From: Deltaproteobacteria bacterium
Lineage (GTDB): Bacteria; Desulfobacterota; JAJRXV01
NCBI GenBank assembly: GCA_024275075.1
Contig: JAJRZU010000005.1
Coordinates: forward strand, 1-37,774
Direction: 5' to 3'
Length of the DNA stretch: 37,774 bases
The stretch's first letter is position 1, and each line of letters starts with the position of its first letter. The notes below the pieces were generated by a model. That model did no database searches and was not told the origin of the DNA. It worked only from the letters and a program-made list of their open reading frames with translations. Both the position numbers and the translations under genes were made by a program. Shown one piece after another: positions 9,095 through 18,388 of the stretch.

Positions 9095-9976
9095 ATGAGC
9101 CTGTTATCAAAAGAGATAATCAAGAAGATACGCAAGATCGAGATCAAGATGAGCCGGCTTCTCGATCAGCTGATGGCGGGGCAGTACCACAGCGTTTTCA
9201 AGGGTCAGGGCGTCGAGTTCGCCGAGGTGCGTCAGTATGAATATGGTGACGACATCCGGTGCATCGACTGGAACGTGTCGGCGCGGATGGGCAGCGCTTA
9301 TGTCAAGAAGTTAATCGAGGAGCGGGAGCTTTATGTCTATCTGCTCGTCGATCTGAGCGCTTCGGGGCTTTTTTCCACATCGAACAAGGCGAAGAACGAG
9401 ATCATGGCGGAGATAAGCGCTCTCCTTGCATTTTGCGCGATAAAGAACAACGATCAGGTGGGGCTGATCCTCTTTAGCGACGGTGTGGAGAAGTTTGTGC
9501 GGGCGGGGAAGGGTAGGCGTCACGTTTTGCGGGTGATACGCGAGATCCTGTACCACAAGCCGCACGGCACGAAAACCGATATCGCGGCGGCGCTGGAGTA
9601 CCTGAACAAGGTCGCGAAGAGGCGGTGCATCGCGTTTTTGATATCGGATTTCATGTCAGATGATTTTACAAGGCCGCTCAAGGTCGCCAGCAAGAAGCAT
9701 GACCTTGTCGGTATAACTGTATACGACCCGAAGGAGCATGAATTCGATGATATCGGTATCGTGACTTTTCAGGACGCGGAGACGAACGAGCTTGTCACCT
9801 TGGACACGTCCGAGGAGTTTTTCTCAAGGAAATTCATGAAGAACGCCGTGAAGAGGCAGGATGAACTGAACGGGGTGTTTCGGAAGTACCGCGTGGATAA
9901 CATAATGATATCAACCGATAAGCCGTATCTCCCGCCCTTGCTCAAATACTTTAAGAAGCGCGCGAAGAGGTTTTAA
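9095..9976 (+). CDS. DUF58 domain protein (vWA-like, Bat/MoxR-associated)
   Basis: It has 293 residues, entirely cytosolic by appearance. The DUF58 signature YEYGDDIRCIDWNVSAR is at about 49-65, followed by a vWA-like core with DLSAS in place of the full DxSxS metal site. Family members usually sit beside a MoxR AAA+ ATPase and vWA membrane proteins, and are thought to act in assembly or metal-related chaperoning of partners. Here it is the first gene of a three-gene set with BatD-like and BatA-like proteins; no MoxR gene is visible. AGGGG lies upstream of ATG at 9095. It ends 4 nt before the next gene. Confidence 0.9.
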   Translation: MSLLSKEIIKKIRKIEIKMSRLLDQLMAGQYHSVFKGQGVEFAEVRQYEYGDDIRCIDWNVSARMGSAYVKKLIEERELYVYLLVDLSASGLFSTSNKAKNEIMAEISALLAFCAIKNNDQVGLILFSDGVEKFVRAGKGRRHVLRVIREILYHKPHGTKTDIAAALEYLNKVAKRRCIAFLISDFMSDDFTRPLKVASKKHDLVGITVYDPKEHEFDDIGIVTFQDAETNELVTLDTSEEFFSRKFMKNAVKRQDELNGVFRKYRVDNIMISTDKPYLPPLLKYFKKRAKRF

Positions 9977-9980
9977 ATTG

Positions 9981-10916
9981 ATGCGAATGTGCAGCGACAT
10001 AAGGTTTTGCAGGGCGCTCGCGATCACCATGATCCTTTGGTGCGCCATGAGCATCGCGCGTACGCCGTCATCCTTTGCACAAGAGGAGGTTCTAGTCAGC
10101 TCGGACATATCACCGAAAACGCTGCTCGTGGGTGATGTGATAACGCTGAGCGTCTTCATCAGGCACGAGCCCGGGTACTCGCTCTACCTGCCGGATCTGA
10201 TCGACCTCGCGCCGTTCGAGATCATCGACACCAAGGTGAAGGCGATCAAGAAGAAGGGCGGGCGGCTCTCGCAGGCTACGTTCAAGATGTCAGTGTACCA
10301 GAGTGGTATATTCACTATCCCGACCATGAACCTTTTATTGAAGAAGGGTGATAAGCGGATCGAGATATCCACCCCGCAGCGTAAGGTGGAGATCAAAACG
10401 ATCTTGAATAAATTCAACAACGCCCTGAAGGAGATATACCCACCGGTGGATATCCGCCAGAGTTACCTGAGGTTCCTGGTATATGTCTGGATAATATCGC
10501 TTGGCCTCCTTATCACCGCGATAATCTATATCAGGGGTAAGAAGCGAGGCGCAAAGCAGCCCAGGGCCAAACCGGCGAAGAGGGAAGACCCGCAGAAAGC
10601 GGCGCGAAAGATGCTCGATACGATCTTCTCACCAAAGCACCTGAGGGCGTCGCACGACAAGGAGATATGCGAGAAGCTCTCCTTCACGATCAAGCTTTTT
10701 TTGAAGGAGAAATTTGATATCGATTCGCTGGAGATGACCTCTTATTAAGTCGCGAGCTGCCTTGACATAGCCGGTACGCAAAAGGATTATATCAGCGTCA
10801 CGTACGGCCTTTTGTCAGAATGCGATTTAGTCAAGTTCGCGAATATGCCGCTCAAAGATAATATCGATGAGTTAAGGAGCGCCGCCATCGCGATTATACA
10901 GGGGAGTATGAAATAG
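9981..10916 (+). CDS. BatD-like secreted/membrane protein with an in-frame TAA stop
   Basis: The frame runs from ATG at 9981 to TAG at 10914-10916 but is broken by TAA at 10746-10748. The first part (255 residues) has a signal peptide ending near SSFA-QEE, a beta-sandwich region resembling BatD-type proteins (about 35-140), a membrane helix at about 163-184 and a basic linker. After the stop 55 codons continue in frame (VASCLDIAG... then LLSECDLVKF...). That C-terminal segment resembles the ending of such proteins (ECDLVKFA), so the stop looks like a point change, for instance from GAA or CAA. The true stop abuts the BatA ATG. Either a mutated gene, a sequence error or readthrough is possible. 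Confidence 0.75.
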
Positions 10917-11915
10917 ATGAGGTTCGCGGAACCGATATATCTGGTGGTGTCAGCCGTCTATATATTGTATATACTTTTCAGGCGAAGGGGTGTGCGAAAC
11001 GAGGGGGCGTCCTTCCTGTTCTCGTCCAATGAGATGATGAGTGGTATCACGGGTAACCTCGCCGTCAGGATATCGCAAAGAACGCACCTTTTGACGACCG
11101 CCGCGATAGTGATGGCGCTCATCGCGTTAGCGCGTCCCCAGATTCCGGACGTCACGAAGAGCGGCGAGACCTTTGGTATCGATATCGTCCTTACGCTCGA
11201 TGTCTCTGGTAGTATGCGCGCGGAGGACTTGAAGCCGAAGAACAGGCTGTTTGCGGCGAAGGAGGTGCTCAAGGAGTTCATCACGAGCAGGCGCGCAGAC
11301 CGGCTCGGTCTTGTCGTCTTTGCCGGTAAGAGCTACACCCAGTCACCGCTTACGACGGATTACAGCATCCTCATGAATCTGCTTGACGATGTGCGGATAA
11401 ACCATACCGATGAGGGTACGGCGATCGGGCTCGCGGTGTCAGAGAGCCTGAACCGGTTAAAAGACTCCACAGCGAAGAGTAAGGTGATAATCCTTCTGAC
11501 CGATGGCGAGAACAACAAGGGTAACATCGACCCGGTGCTCTCGGCGAAGCTCGCGAAGGCGATCGGTGTAAAATTGTACACTATCGGTATAGGTACGGGA
11601 GCGGGGGTACCGGTACCGGTGCAGGTCGGCGGCGGGTTTGCCAAAGCGTCGGACGGCTCGGTGGTCATCACCAGACTAAACGAGGACGTCTTGAAGAATA
11701 TGGCGAAGATAACCGGCGGCCAGTATTTTAACGCTGACAGCAAGGAGACGCTCTCTAAGATATACACCCGGATCGGTGAGCTTGAGCGCTCGACGATCAA
11801 GGTGAAGGAGTACCTGAACTATTATGAGCTGTTTCACTTCTTCGCCATCGCGGCGCTTATCCTTTTGTTTGTCGAGGTGATAATGACCACAACGCGCTTT
11901 GGCACATTCCCGTAG
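10917..11915 (+). CDS. BatA-like vWA-domain membrane protein
   Basis: It has 332 residues. Two N-terminal membrane segments lie at about 7-20 and 58-77, a von Willebrand factor A domain at about 88-285 carries the complete metal site LDVSGSM and the later TDGENN, and a C-terminal membrane helix lies at about 306-325. This matches BatA/BatB proteins, which display the vWA domain outside the membrane; their exact task is unsettled. ATG follows directly on the stop of the preceding gene, so the three genes are co-translated. It ends 11 nt from the convergent ndk with no obvious terminator between. Confidence 0.9.
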   Translation: MRFAEPIYLVVSAVYILYILFRRRGVRNEGASFLFSSNEMMSGITGNLAVRISQRTHLLTTAAIVMALIALARPQIPDVTKSGETFGIDIVLTLDVSGSMRAEDLKPKNRLFAAKEVLKEFITSRRADRLGLVVFAGKSYTQSPLTTDYSILMNLLDDVRINHTDEGTAIGLAVSESLNRLKDSTAKSKVIILLTDGENNKGNIDPVLSAKLAKAIGVKLYTIGIGTGAGVPVPVQVGGGFAKASDGSVVITRLNEDVLKNMAKITGGQYFNADSKETLSKIYTRIGELERSTIKVKEYLNYYELFHFFAIAALILLFVEVIMTTTRFGTFP

Positions 11916-11926
11916 GGCAACAGTCC

Positions 11927-12340
11927 TTAGAACTGCTCTAACCCTGAGAAGAAGTAACCGATCTCGAACTTCGCGGTCTCAGGCGCGTCAGAGCCGTGCA
12001 CGGCGTTCTGCTCGATGTTATCTGCGTACATTTTCCTGAAGGTGCCTTCGGCGGCTTCTGCCGGGTTGGTCGCCCCCATGATCTCGCGGTTCTTCGCAAT
12101 AGCGTCTTCGCGCTCGAGCGCCATCACGACGCAGGGGCCAGAGCTCATGAAATCTGTGAGCGAATCAAAGAAAGGCCTTTTTGTATGCACGTAATAAAAG
12201 CCCTGCGCCTCTCTTTTTGACATGTGTATCATCTTCATCGCGACGATCCTGAAACCCTCATCCGCGAACTTTTTTGTGATATCACCGATCAGGTTCTTTT
12301 TAACCGCGTCAGGCTTTATTATTGATAGTGTTCTTTCCAC
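11927..12340 (-). CDS. ndk: Nucleoside diphosphate kinase
   Basis: Transfers the gamma phosphate among NTPs and dNTPs through a phospho-histidine. I chose GTG at 12340, which gives [16 protein letters not shown], the normal family start, with GGAGG 5-7 nt upstream. The longer frame opening with TTG at 12352 would overlap that ribosome-binding site. It has 137 residues. The catalytic His is in [10 protein letters not shown], and the KPDAV and RPFF motifs are present. It is a single-gene unit, convergent with the BatA-like gene and divergent from the bactofilin gene. Confidence 0.96.
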   Translation of the reverse strand: MERTLSIIKPDAVKKNLIGDITKKFADEGFRIVAMKMIHMSKREAQGFYYVHTKRPFFDSLTDFMSSGPCVVMALEREDAIAKNREIMGATNPAEAAEGTFRKMYADNIEQNAVHGSDAPETAKFEIGYFFSGLEQF

Positions 12341-12368
12341 ATCCACCTCCAATTATATTTTTGAAAGG

Positions 12369-12397
12369 TAATTATCATTATAATATTTATTTGTCAA
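12369..12397 (-). promoter_or_regulatory. Possible ndk promoter
   Basis: On the minus strand a perfect TTGACA (12392-12397) with TAATTA 17 nt downstream. The -10 is weak, and an overlapping TATAAT closer to the -35 is badly spaced. Confidence 0.4.
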
Positions 12398-12430
12398 ACA
12401 ATATTTTTCTTGGGTAGCGTAAAAAACTGT

Positions 12431-12459
12431 TTGATTTTAAGAGCATTTTGTTATATCAT
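12431..12459 (+). promoter_or_regulatory. Promoter of the bactofilin gene
   Basis: TTGATT, 17-nt spacer, TATCAT, 38 nt before the ATG at 12497. It shares the 12341-12496 gap with the ndk promoter on the opposite strand. Confidence 0.55.
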
Positions 12460-12496
12460 CGTTTTTTTCATATCATGAGTCATCCATGGAAGCGCT

Positions 12497-13033
12497 ATGT
12501 TTAAAAAGAGAGACAAGAAAAAACAAAAATCAGTAAATGATTCATTCAAGGCGGGTTCTTATAAAAAAGATTTTGCGAAGAAGAAGTTGAATGACAAAAC
12601 GACTATTTTGGAGGGTAAGATGAATGTAAAGAAGGAGCGGAAGGAATATTCATCAAGTGCAGGGGGCATCAACGCCTTTTTAGGTAAGGGCACCGAATTC
12701 GAGGGTAAGCTGATCTTTGACGGCGTAGTCCGGTTAGATGGCAAGTTCCGCGGCGAGATAGTCTCGAATGACACTCTTGTCATCGGTGAGAGCGCGATAG
12801 TCGAGGCAGAGATAAAAGTCGATACAATAATAGTGAGCGGCACAATAAAAGGTAACATCACCGCGAAGAACCGTGTAGAGGTACATGCCCCGGGCAGGCT
12901 TATCGGTAATGTAAACACCCCTGTATTTGTTATAGAAGAGGGAGTTATCTTTGAGGGGAACTGCACTATGGGCGGCACGCATAAAAAGGGTCTTAAGCAC
13001 GAACTAAAAGCGGTTGAAGAAGTTAATAAATAA
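12497..13033 (+). CDS. Bactofilin (polymer-forming cytoskeletal protein)
   Basis: It has 178 residues. A basic, disordered N-terminal tail (about 1-50, many Lys) precedes the bactofilin beta-helix (about 55-155), beginning GKGTEFEGKLIFDGVVRLDG and showing the repeated G-x-I/V pattern (GTIKGNITAKNRVEVHAPGR, then LIGNV). Members self-assemble without nucleotide into filaments that position cell-wall or stalk machinery. ATG at 12497 has GGAAG upstream. It is monocistronic by appearance: the V-ATPase operon begins 227 nt later behind its own promoter. Confidence 0.93.
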   Translation: MFKKRDKKKQKSVNDSFKAGSYKKDFAKKKLNDKTTILEGKMNVKKERKEYSSSAGGINAFLGKGTEFEGKLIFDGVVRLDGKFRGEIVSNDTLVIGESAIVEAEIKVDTIIVSGTIKGNITAKNRVEVHAPGRLIGNVNTPVFVIEEGVIFEGNCTMGGTHKKGLKHELKAVEEVNK

Positions 13034-13051
13034 TTTTGTCTCTTTTTATTT

Positions 13052-13111
13052 AACTACCCCGCAGTAAGCTGTAGGGGAATGAAATCCGTAGAAAAAACAG
13101 GTGCGCCTGTT
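13052..13111 (+). repeat. Two-hairpin intergenic repeat, copy B
   Basis: First stem CCCCGCAG / CTGTAGGGG with one bulge and a G-U pair (13057-13077), then AACAGG / CCTGTT (13096-13111) around TGCG. It lies after the bactofilin stop and before the V-ATPase promoter. Confidence 0.65.
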
Positions 13112-13133
13112 AAATCAAACATTTAAAAATTAC

Positions 13134-13162
13134 TTGACATTTTTTTTTGGCTGTGATAGCTA
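13134..13162 (+). promoter_or_regulatory. Promoter of the V-ATPase operon
   Basis: A perfect TTGACA at 13134-13139, a 17-nt spacer with nine T, and a weak TAGCTA. It would give an AT-rich leader of about 95 nt before ntpF. A second start nearer the gene is possible. Confidence 0.45.
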
Positions 13163-13260
13163 ACGGACTTCTTTTTTTAAAAAACAACTTGAATTTTTTA
13201 AAATAGCGTTTATTGTTTATTTAGGTTATATAAAAAAATACATCTTTTGACGGGTTAAAA

Positions 13261-13566
13261 ATGGCTGAGAAAATAATTAATGAGATAATCAATGCTGAGA
13301 AATCAGCGAAAGAGATCGTTGAGAATAGAAGGCAGCTAAGCCTGGCGGAGTTAGAAGAAGCGAAAACGAGCGCGAAGAGGAGTATTCAGGCGTTAAAGTC
13401 TGCAAGGCGGAACCTTATAAAGGACGCCGCAACTAAGGCGGATAATGATGCAAAAAGTGAAATTGATACGATCAAGCATGAGTATGAGACAAAGATAAAT
13501 GGTTTAAAAGAGGTTGCCAGGGCGAATCAGGCAAAAGCTGTAAAGTTCATTATTGATAATATCTAA
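13261..13566 (+). CDS. ntpF: V-type ATPase peripheral stalk subunit (G/H type)
   Basis: It has 101 residues, almost wholly charged alpha-helix and coiled coil, starting MAEKIINEIINAEKSAKEIV. Such proteins pair with subunit E to form the peripheral stalk. Sequence alone is weakly diagnostic; the assignment rests on helical character, length and first position before subunit I, as in the E. hirae ntp operon. It lies 11 nt upstream of ntpI. Confidence 0.85.
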   Translation: MAEKIINEIINAEKSAKEIVENRRQLSLAELEEAKTSAKRSIQALKSARRNLIKDAATKADNDAKSEIDTIKHEYETKINGLKEVARANQAKAVKFIIDNI

Positions 13567-13577
13567 AAGGTAATTTG

Positions 13578-15587
13578 ATGTCCATCTCGAAACTTTCAAA
13601 AGTCAACATATATTTTCATAACGATAACAAGGAAGAGCTTATACAAGCTATTCAGGAGCTTTCATGCGTTCACGTGCTCGACTTCAAAGAGACGGCAATC
13701 GCGAAAGACTATGAAGCCCTTATAGTTGAAGACTCAGGGGCAGACATTGAGCTTGAAAAGAGGTTGCGGGGGCTTGATTTTGCGATCAGGTGCCTGTCGC
13801 CGTTTGAGAAGCGAACCGGTATCGCGAACATGATAGCGGGTAAGAGGATATTCGTTTCAAAGGACGAGTATGATGAGATAGTCAATGATTTCGATGATAC
13901 CAGTGTCGTTCAGACTATCTAGGGGTTAGAAAAAGAAGAGCATACTTTGCTGACGGAGATAACCAATAACGTATCTGTGATAAGGGAGCTTGAGCCCTGG
14001 CGCAACATAGGGATAGATGTCGAAAATATCAGGGATACCAATACTAATCATATACGTACGGGTATCATCAAAGCGGGCAAGCTAAAGAGTCTGCGCGATT
14101 CTTTGGACGGCATCACTGATCTATACGCGCTTCATGAAATAAACACTGTCGGTGAAGCGGTGTATGTGATGTTGACTTACATGAAGGAATTCGATGACCT
14201 TATAAGCGACGCCCTGACTATCGCGGGCTTTGAGCGGAAAGAGTCTAAAGGGTATAGTGGCCGGATCCCTGACATAATCGAGAAATATATTCAAAAGGAT
14301 GAAAAGGACGATGCGCTGCTTGCCCATATAGGCAGGGAGCTCACAGACCACGCGCACTATCTGCCGAAGCTCAAGGTGATGTATGATAACGTATACAACC
14401 AGTATGAGCGGGACAGGGTGAAGAGGAATTTTGGCGGCACCGACAGCGTCAGCATGTTTGAGGGCTTTGTAGATGAAGAGGAGTTCGATAAGCTCAAAGA
14501 GGCGCTCGAGAGCAGGTTCAAGTCCGCGCAGGTAGAAAAAGGCGTTATCCATGAGGGGGAGAAAGTCCCCACCAAGCTGAAGAACTCTGGTGTCACCAAA
14601 TCATTCGAGATCGTCCTTGATATGTACGGGATGCCGACAGTAAAATCGTTTGACCCGACCGCCTATCTGATGCCGTTCTTCGCGATATTCTTTGGGCTGT
14701 GCCTGACCGATGGCGGATATGGCGTCATCCTCGCGGTTCTGTCGATATATCTCATCAAGAGACACAAACTGGTATTCGGTGACTCAAAGCTGATGTGGGT
14801 GCTCTTGATCAGCGGCCTTACCACCATTGCCGTGGGGGCTATCACCGGCGGCTGGTTCGGTGATATAATCGATTACCTGCCCGCCTCCTTCGAGGGTGTC
14901 AAGAACTTCAAGAACTCGATGATACTGTTTGACCCGATGCAGGAATCGATGGTTTTCTTTATGATATCGCTGGTGTTAGGGTTTATTCATATCCTGTTCG
15001 GGCTCTCCATGAGTTTCGTTAAATATGTCAGGGACGGGCACCTGTATGAAGGGATGTGCACGAAGATGACATGGATAGTGTTCCTGCTCTCCGTCTGCCT
15101 GTGGATACTCGCGCAAAATGGCGTAGCGCCTCTTAGTCTGGCGGCGCCCGCAAAGTACGTTTTCCTGACCTCATGCCTCGCGATTGTATTCCTTTCTGAG
15201 ACACAGGCGAAATCTATGGGTGTCCGACTCGCCGGCGGGTTTTATAACCTGTACGGCGCGAGCTCTTACGTCGGTGACATTTTGTCGTACCTGAGGCTTC
15301 TGGCGCTCGGGCTGTCCTCGGGCGTTATCGCCGTTGTCATAAATGTCATCTGCAAGCTGGCGCTGGGTATACCATACGTAGGGGTCATCGTCGCGGTGCT
15401 ATTGTTCGTCGGCGGTCACATATTTAACGTCGCCATAAGCGCGCTTGGCGGGTTCGTCCATACATTACGGCTGAACTATGTGGAGTTCTTCCCGAAATTC
15501 TTTGAAGGCGGCGGCAGGCTCTTTACACCGTTTAAGATGGAATCAAACTATATGATATTTAATGATGAGGCCGATGCACAAGAATAA
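13578..15587 (+). CDS. ntpI: V-type ATPase membrane subunit I (a), with an in-frame TAG
   Basis: The frame runs from ATG at 13578 to TAA at 15587, but codon 115 is TAG (13920-13922). Upstream is a typical subunit I beginning (MSISKLSKVNIYFHNDNKEE). Downstream the cytosolic helical domain continues at once (GLEKEEHTLLTEI), then several membrane helices. These include SYVGDILSYLRLLALGLSSG with the Arg (about residue 573) that faces the ion-binding Glu of the rotor. The total, about 669 residues, is normal. Homologues tend to have Glu in this coiled-coil position, so GAG to TAG or CAG to TAG would explain it. A shifted TTG start 3 nt earlier is less likely. With an unsuppressed stop the ATPase could not assemble. 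Confidence 0.9.
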
Positions 15588-15630
15588 GGTGTAAATATAA
15601 AATATAATAATAACTTTAAAGGAGAAATTA

Positions 15631-16128
15631 ATGGAAAATGTTATGATGGCAAATTATGGATTGGTATTAGCTGTTCTTGGTGCGGCTATCGCGGTGTTCT
15701 TTGCGGGATTCGGTTCTTGTATCGGTATCGGTATAGCTGGTCAGGCGGCAAACGGTTTGTTAGGTGAAGACCCCGAAAGGTTCGGCTCACTGCTTATCCT
15801 CGTCGCGCTCCCTGGTACACAAGGGATATACGGCTTCCTGGGCGGGTTCCTGATCATCAACAAACTCGGGTTCCTGGGCTCATCACCGGTAACGCAGATT
15901 GCTATTCAGCATGGCTGGGAGATACTGTTCGCTTCCCTGCCGGTCGGGCTGGGCGGTCTGGTCAGCGCTATGCACCAGGGTAAAGTCTGCGCGTCAGGCG
16001 TTGCGATGAGTGCAAAACAACCAGAAGCGGTAATGAATAGCGTTATTTACGCAGCGATGGTTGAGACATACTCTATCTTAGGCCTTCTTGCAACTATCTT
16101 ACTGTTGCAGGGTATTAAAGTCAGCTAA
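15631..16128 (+). CDS. ntpK: V-type ATPase rotor subunit K (c ring), Na+-type
   Basis: It has 165 residues and four membrane helices arranged as two duplicated hairpins. Residues matching the Na+ ligands of E. hirae NtpK are present: Leu60, Thr63 and Gln64 in ALPGTQGIYGF, Gln116 in MHQGKV and Glu145 in AAMVETY. The first hairpin lacks a carboxylate at the equivalent site (Gln64), giving one ion per four-helix subunit as in NtpK. ATG at 15631 has AAAGGAG upstream. This supports Na+ rather than H+ coupling. Confidence 0.95.
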   Translation: MENVMMANYGLVLAVLGAAIAVFFAGFGSCIGIGIAGQAANGLLGEDPERFGSLLILVALPGTQGIYGFLGGFLIINKLGFLGSSPVTQIAIQHGWEILFASLPVGLGGLVSAMHQGKVCASGVAMSAKQPEAVMNSVIYAAMVETYSILGLLATILLLQGIKVS

Positions 16129-16143
16129 CAGCAAAGGGATAAA

Positions 16144-16746
16144 ATGGCGCTACAAGACATTATTGACAAAATAAAGAATGACGCTCAAGCTCAAGCCGAG
16201 AAGTTAAAGGCTGAAAATGGCGAGAAGATCACCGGTATCAATGCGCAGGCTGATAAAGAGATAAAGGCGATCGAAAAAAAGACAGACCTTCTTACGAAAA
16301 AGAAGTACGATCAGGAGCTGCGGCTGAAAATATCGCTGGCGACTTTAGAGCAAAAGAACCTGCTTCTTGCCGCCAAGCAGAGCCTGATAGACGAGGTCTT
16401 CGAAAAGGCGCTGGCTCAGATAAAAGCATTGCCGGCAGATAAGTACAAGGAGCTTTTGATCAACGCGATATTAAAAGTCGATGCTCACGGCAATGAGGGG
16501 ATCATCTTAGGTGAGCATGATCACAATAAGCTGGGCGCCGATTTGGTAAAGGATATCAACGCCGCGTTTTCAAAAAGCGGCGGTAGCGGCAACTTCAAAC
16601 TCCTTAGCGAGCGACGGGCTGGTATTTCCGGTTGTGTCTTAAAGGATGGGCGTAAAGAGACCATCTGTACTTTTGAAGCTATCATCGCGGGCAAGAGGAA
16701 AGAGCTTGAAAGAGAAATAGCCAAGCTTATTTTCAAAGCTTCTTAG
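16144..16746 (+). CDS. ntpE: V-type ATPase peripheral stalk subunit E
   Basis: It has 200 residues: a long N-terminal coiled coil (about 1-95) followed by the mixed alpha/beta C-terminal head that binds the top of subunit B. The latter includes the typical AGISGCVLKDGRKETICTFE region. It pairs with the G/H-type stalk protein at the start of the operon. AAAGGGA precedes ATG at 16144, 15 nt after ntpK. Confidence 0.92.
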   Translation: MALQDIIDKIKNDAQAQAEKLKAENGEKITGINAQADKEIKAIEKKTDLLTKKKYDQELRLKISLATLEQKNLLLAAKQSLIDEVFEKALAQIKALPADKYKELLINAILKVDAHGNEGIILGEHDHNKLGADLVKDINAAFSKSGGSGNFKLLSERRAGISGCVLKDGRKETICTFEAIIAGKRKELEREIAKLIFKAS

Positions 16747-16787
16747 TAAGTGTTGTTATCAGGCTGATGCTATAATAACCAAAGGAA

Positions 16788-16814
16788 CTACCCTGTTGCA
16801 GGCTGACGGGGTAT
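16788..16814 (+). repeat. Two-hairpin repeat, partial copy F, inside the V-ATPase operon
   Basis: TACCCTGTTGC and GCTGACGGGGTA form a stem like the first hairpin of the family, with G-U pairs. A second half-copy (TATCAGCTTGTTGCGGTATCA) follows at about 16828. It fills the 194-nt gap between ntpE and ntpC, otherwise empty of genes, and may be a processing or attenuation site inside the operon. Confidence 0.5.
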
Positions 16815-16940
16815 AAGGCTTAAACCTATCAGCTTGTTGCGGTATCATGTGACAGCCCGGAGAAAACGCCTTTTGTCATTACTTATAGTGTCAGAAATTG
16901 AATTGGGGAACATGCCCATTATGAGACTTATACAATAACT

Positions 16941-17963
16941 ATGGATAAATTATTCGATTATAGCAGTGCAAGCAAGTATGCGTACTCTGTCGCGAAGGTG
17001 CGGTTCTATGAGACAAAGCTCCTTACCCGCGATAAAGTCATAAGGATGCTGGGGACGGAAGACGTCTCTGAATGCTTTCGGGTGTTAGAGGAGGCGGGTT
17101 ACCCTGTGTCCACGGGCAGCGAGAGCGAGTTCAACCCGATACTGCAAAAGGAGTATGAGAAGGCGCTGGAGCTTTTAAGGCTCTTGTCGATGGATGAGAG
17201 GATCTATGCCCTGTTCGCTGTCAGGCATGATTTCCATAACCTGAAGACCGCCGCCAAAGAGGCGTTCACAAAGGATGATCTGCACGCGGCGTATCAGGTA
17301 GGCGGGACGCATGACCCGAAGGATATCAAGGGTGCGATCATCGAAGAGGATTTCAAGCGTTTGGGCGAAGATGCCGCTGTGCTGGGCGAGACTTACATGG
17401 CGATCAAAACGAAACATGAGGAGGATCCCGCGCCGAAATTCATTGATATCATAACTGACCGGTTCATGTATAAGGAGATGTTAAGAAGGGCGCGTAAGAT
17501 CGGTGACGGTTTTGTTACAAGGCTCTTTGTGAAGGAGATAGACCTTATCAATATAAGGACGTTTTTCCGGCTCCGGTACCTGCAAAAGAAGAGGATCGAC
17601 TTTACCGAAGCTTTTATAAGCGGCGGCGATTTTACAATCGACTTCTTCTTAAAGAACTATGAGGACGATTTCTATACCCTGAAGAACCTGTTCAAAGGTA
17701 CGGAGTTCTTGAATCTGATAACAGATGGCAGTGCTTACCTTGAGGAACACAAGACGTTTTTGCGGTTCGAGCGGCTCATCAACGAGTACTTCATCAAATA
17801 TGTAAAAGGCGCGAAGTGGATATCTTTCGGGATAGAACCGGTAGTCGCATATTATTACGCTAAGGTGAAGGAATTAAAGGTAGTCAGGATGGTGCTTACA
17901 GGTAAGGTCAACAAGCTCATGCCAGATGAGATAAAAGAAGGGATACCTGATGAGTACATCTAA
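16941..17963 (+). CDS. ntpC: V-type ATPase subunit C (central stalk socket, d type)
   Basis: It has 340 residues and is all-helical and soluble, matching the funnel-shaped subunit that joins the rotor ring to the central shaft. Typical features are YSVAKVRFYETKLLTRDKV near the start and INIRTFFRLRYLQKKR in the middle. No good Shine-Dalgarno sequence precedes ATG at 16941, so translation may be modest or coupled through structure in the preceding gap. It overlaps ntpG by 14 nt. Confidence 0.92.
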   Translation: MDKLFDYSSASKYAYSVAKVRFYETKLLTRDKVIRMLGTEDVSECFRVLEEAGYPVSTGSESEFNPILQKEYEKALELLRLLSMDERIYALFAVRHDFHNLKTAAKEAFTKDDLHAAYQVGGTHDPKDIKGAIIEEDFKRLGEDAAVLGETYMAIKTKHEEDPAPKFIDIITDRFMYKEMLRRARKIGDGFVTRLFVKEIDLINIRTFFRLRYLQKKRIDFTEAFISGGDFTIDFFLKNYEDDFYTLKNLFKGTEFLNLITDGSAYLEEHKTFLRFERLINEYFIKYVKGAKWISFGIEPVVAYYYAKVKELKVVRMVLTGKVNKLMPDEIKEGIPDEYI

Positions 17964-18285
17964 GAAGAATATTGCCGTGATCGGTGACAGTTCGTCCGTT
18001 CTGTGTTTCAAAGCTGTCGGGCTTTCCGTTTTCCCTGCTGACACCGCTGAAGATGTCAACAACGCTTTGCAGAAGGTATATAAGGAAAAGTACGCTATTG
18101 TTTTCATTACAGAACAGTTAAAACCGCTTATTTCAGACGCTATGGCCGGCTTGCTCGCGAACTCGTTGATAAGCCTCGTATTGATACCGGGTAGCAAAGG
18201 CAGTCTCGGGATCGGGATGGCGCAGTTAAGCGAGATCGTCAACAAAGCTGTCGGAGTAAATATAGAAAAAGAGGAGAAGGCGTAA
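17950..18285 (+). CDS. ntpG: V-type ATPase subunit F (central stalk)
   Basis: It has 111 residues with the Rossmann-like start KNIAVIGDSSSVLCFKAVG that marks this family, then IVFITEQLKP and LVLIPGSKG. It binds subunit D in the rotating shaft. The start overlaps the end of ntpC, implying coupled translation. Confidence 0.93.
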   Translation: MSTSKKNIAVIGDSSSVLCFKAVGLSVFPADTAEDVNNALQKVYKEKYAIVFITEQLKPLISDAMAGLLANSLISLVLIPGSKGSLGIGMAQLSEIVNKAVGVNIEKEEKA

Positions 18286-18388
18286 CGCCTTTATCGATAT
18301 ATCAGCAAACTCACTTGCTTAACAGGATTTGAAAAAATGCGTATTATCGCTTGACTTATTTCAACGAAAGAGGAGAATAAATAAAAAC

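Noticed and set aside
12341-12352. TTG start for ndk
   Set aside because: It would use the ribosome-binding site as coding sequence; GTG at 12340 gives the normal NDK start.
18329-18388. Upstream ATG for ntpA adding 20 residues
   Set aside because: The extra residues do not match subunit A; the family start at 18389 is preceded by AGGAG.
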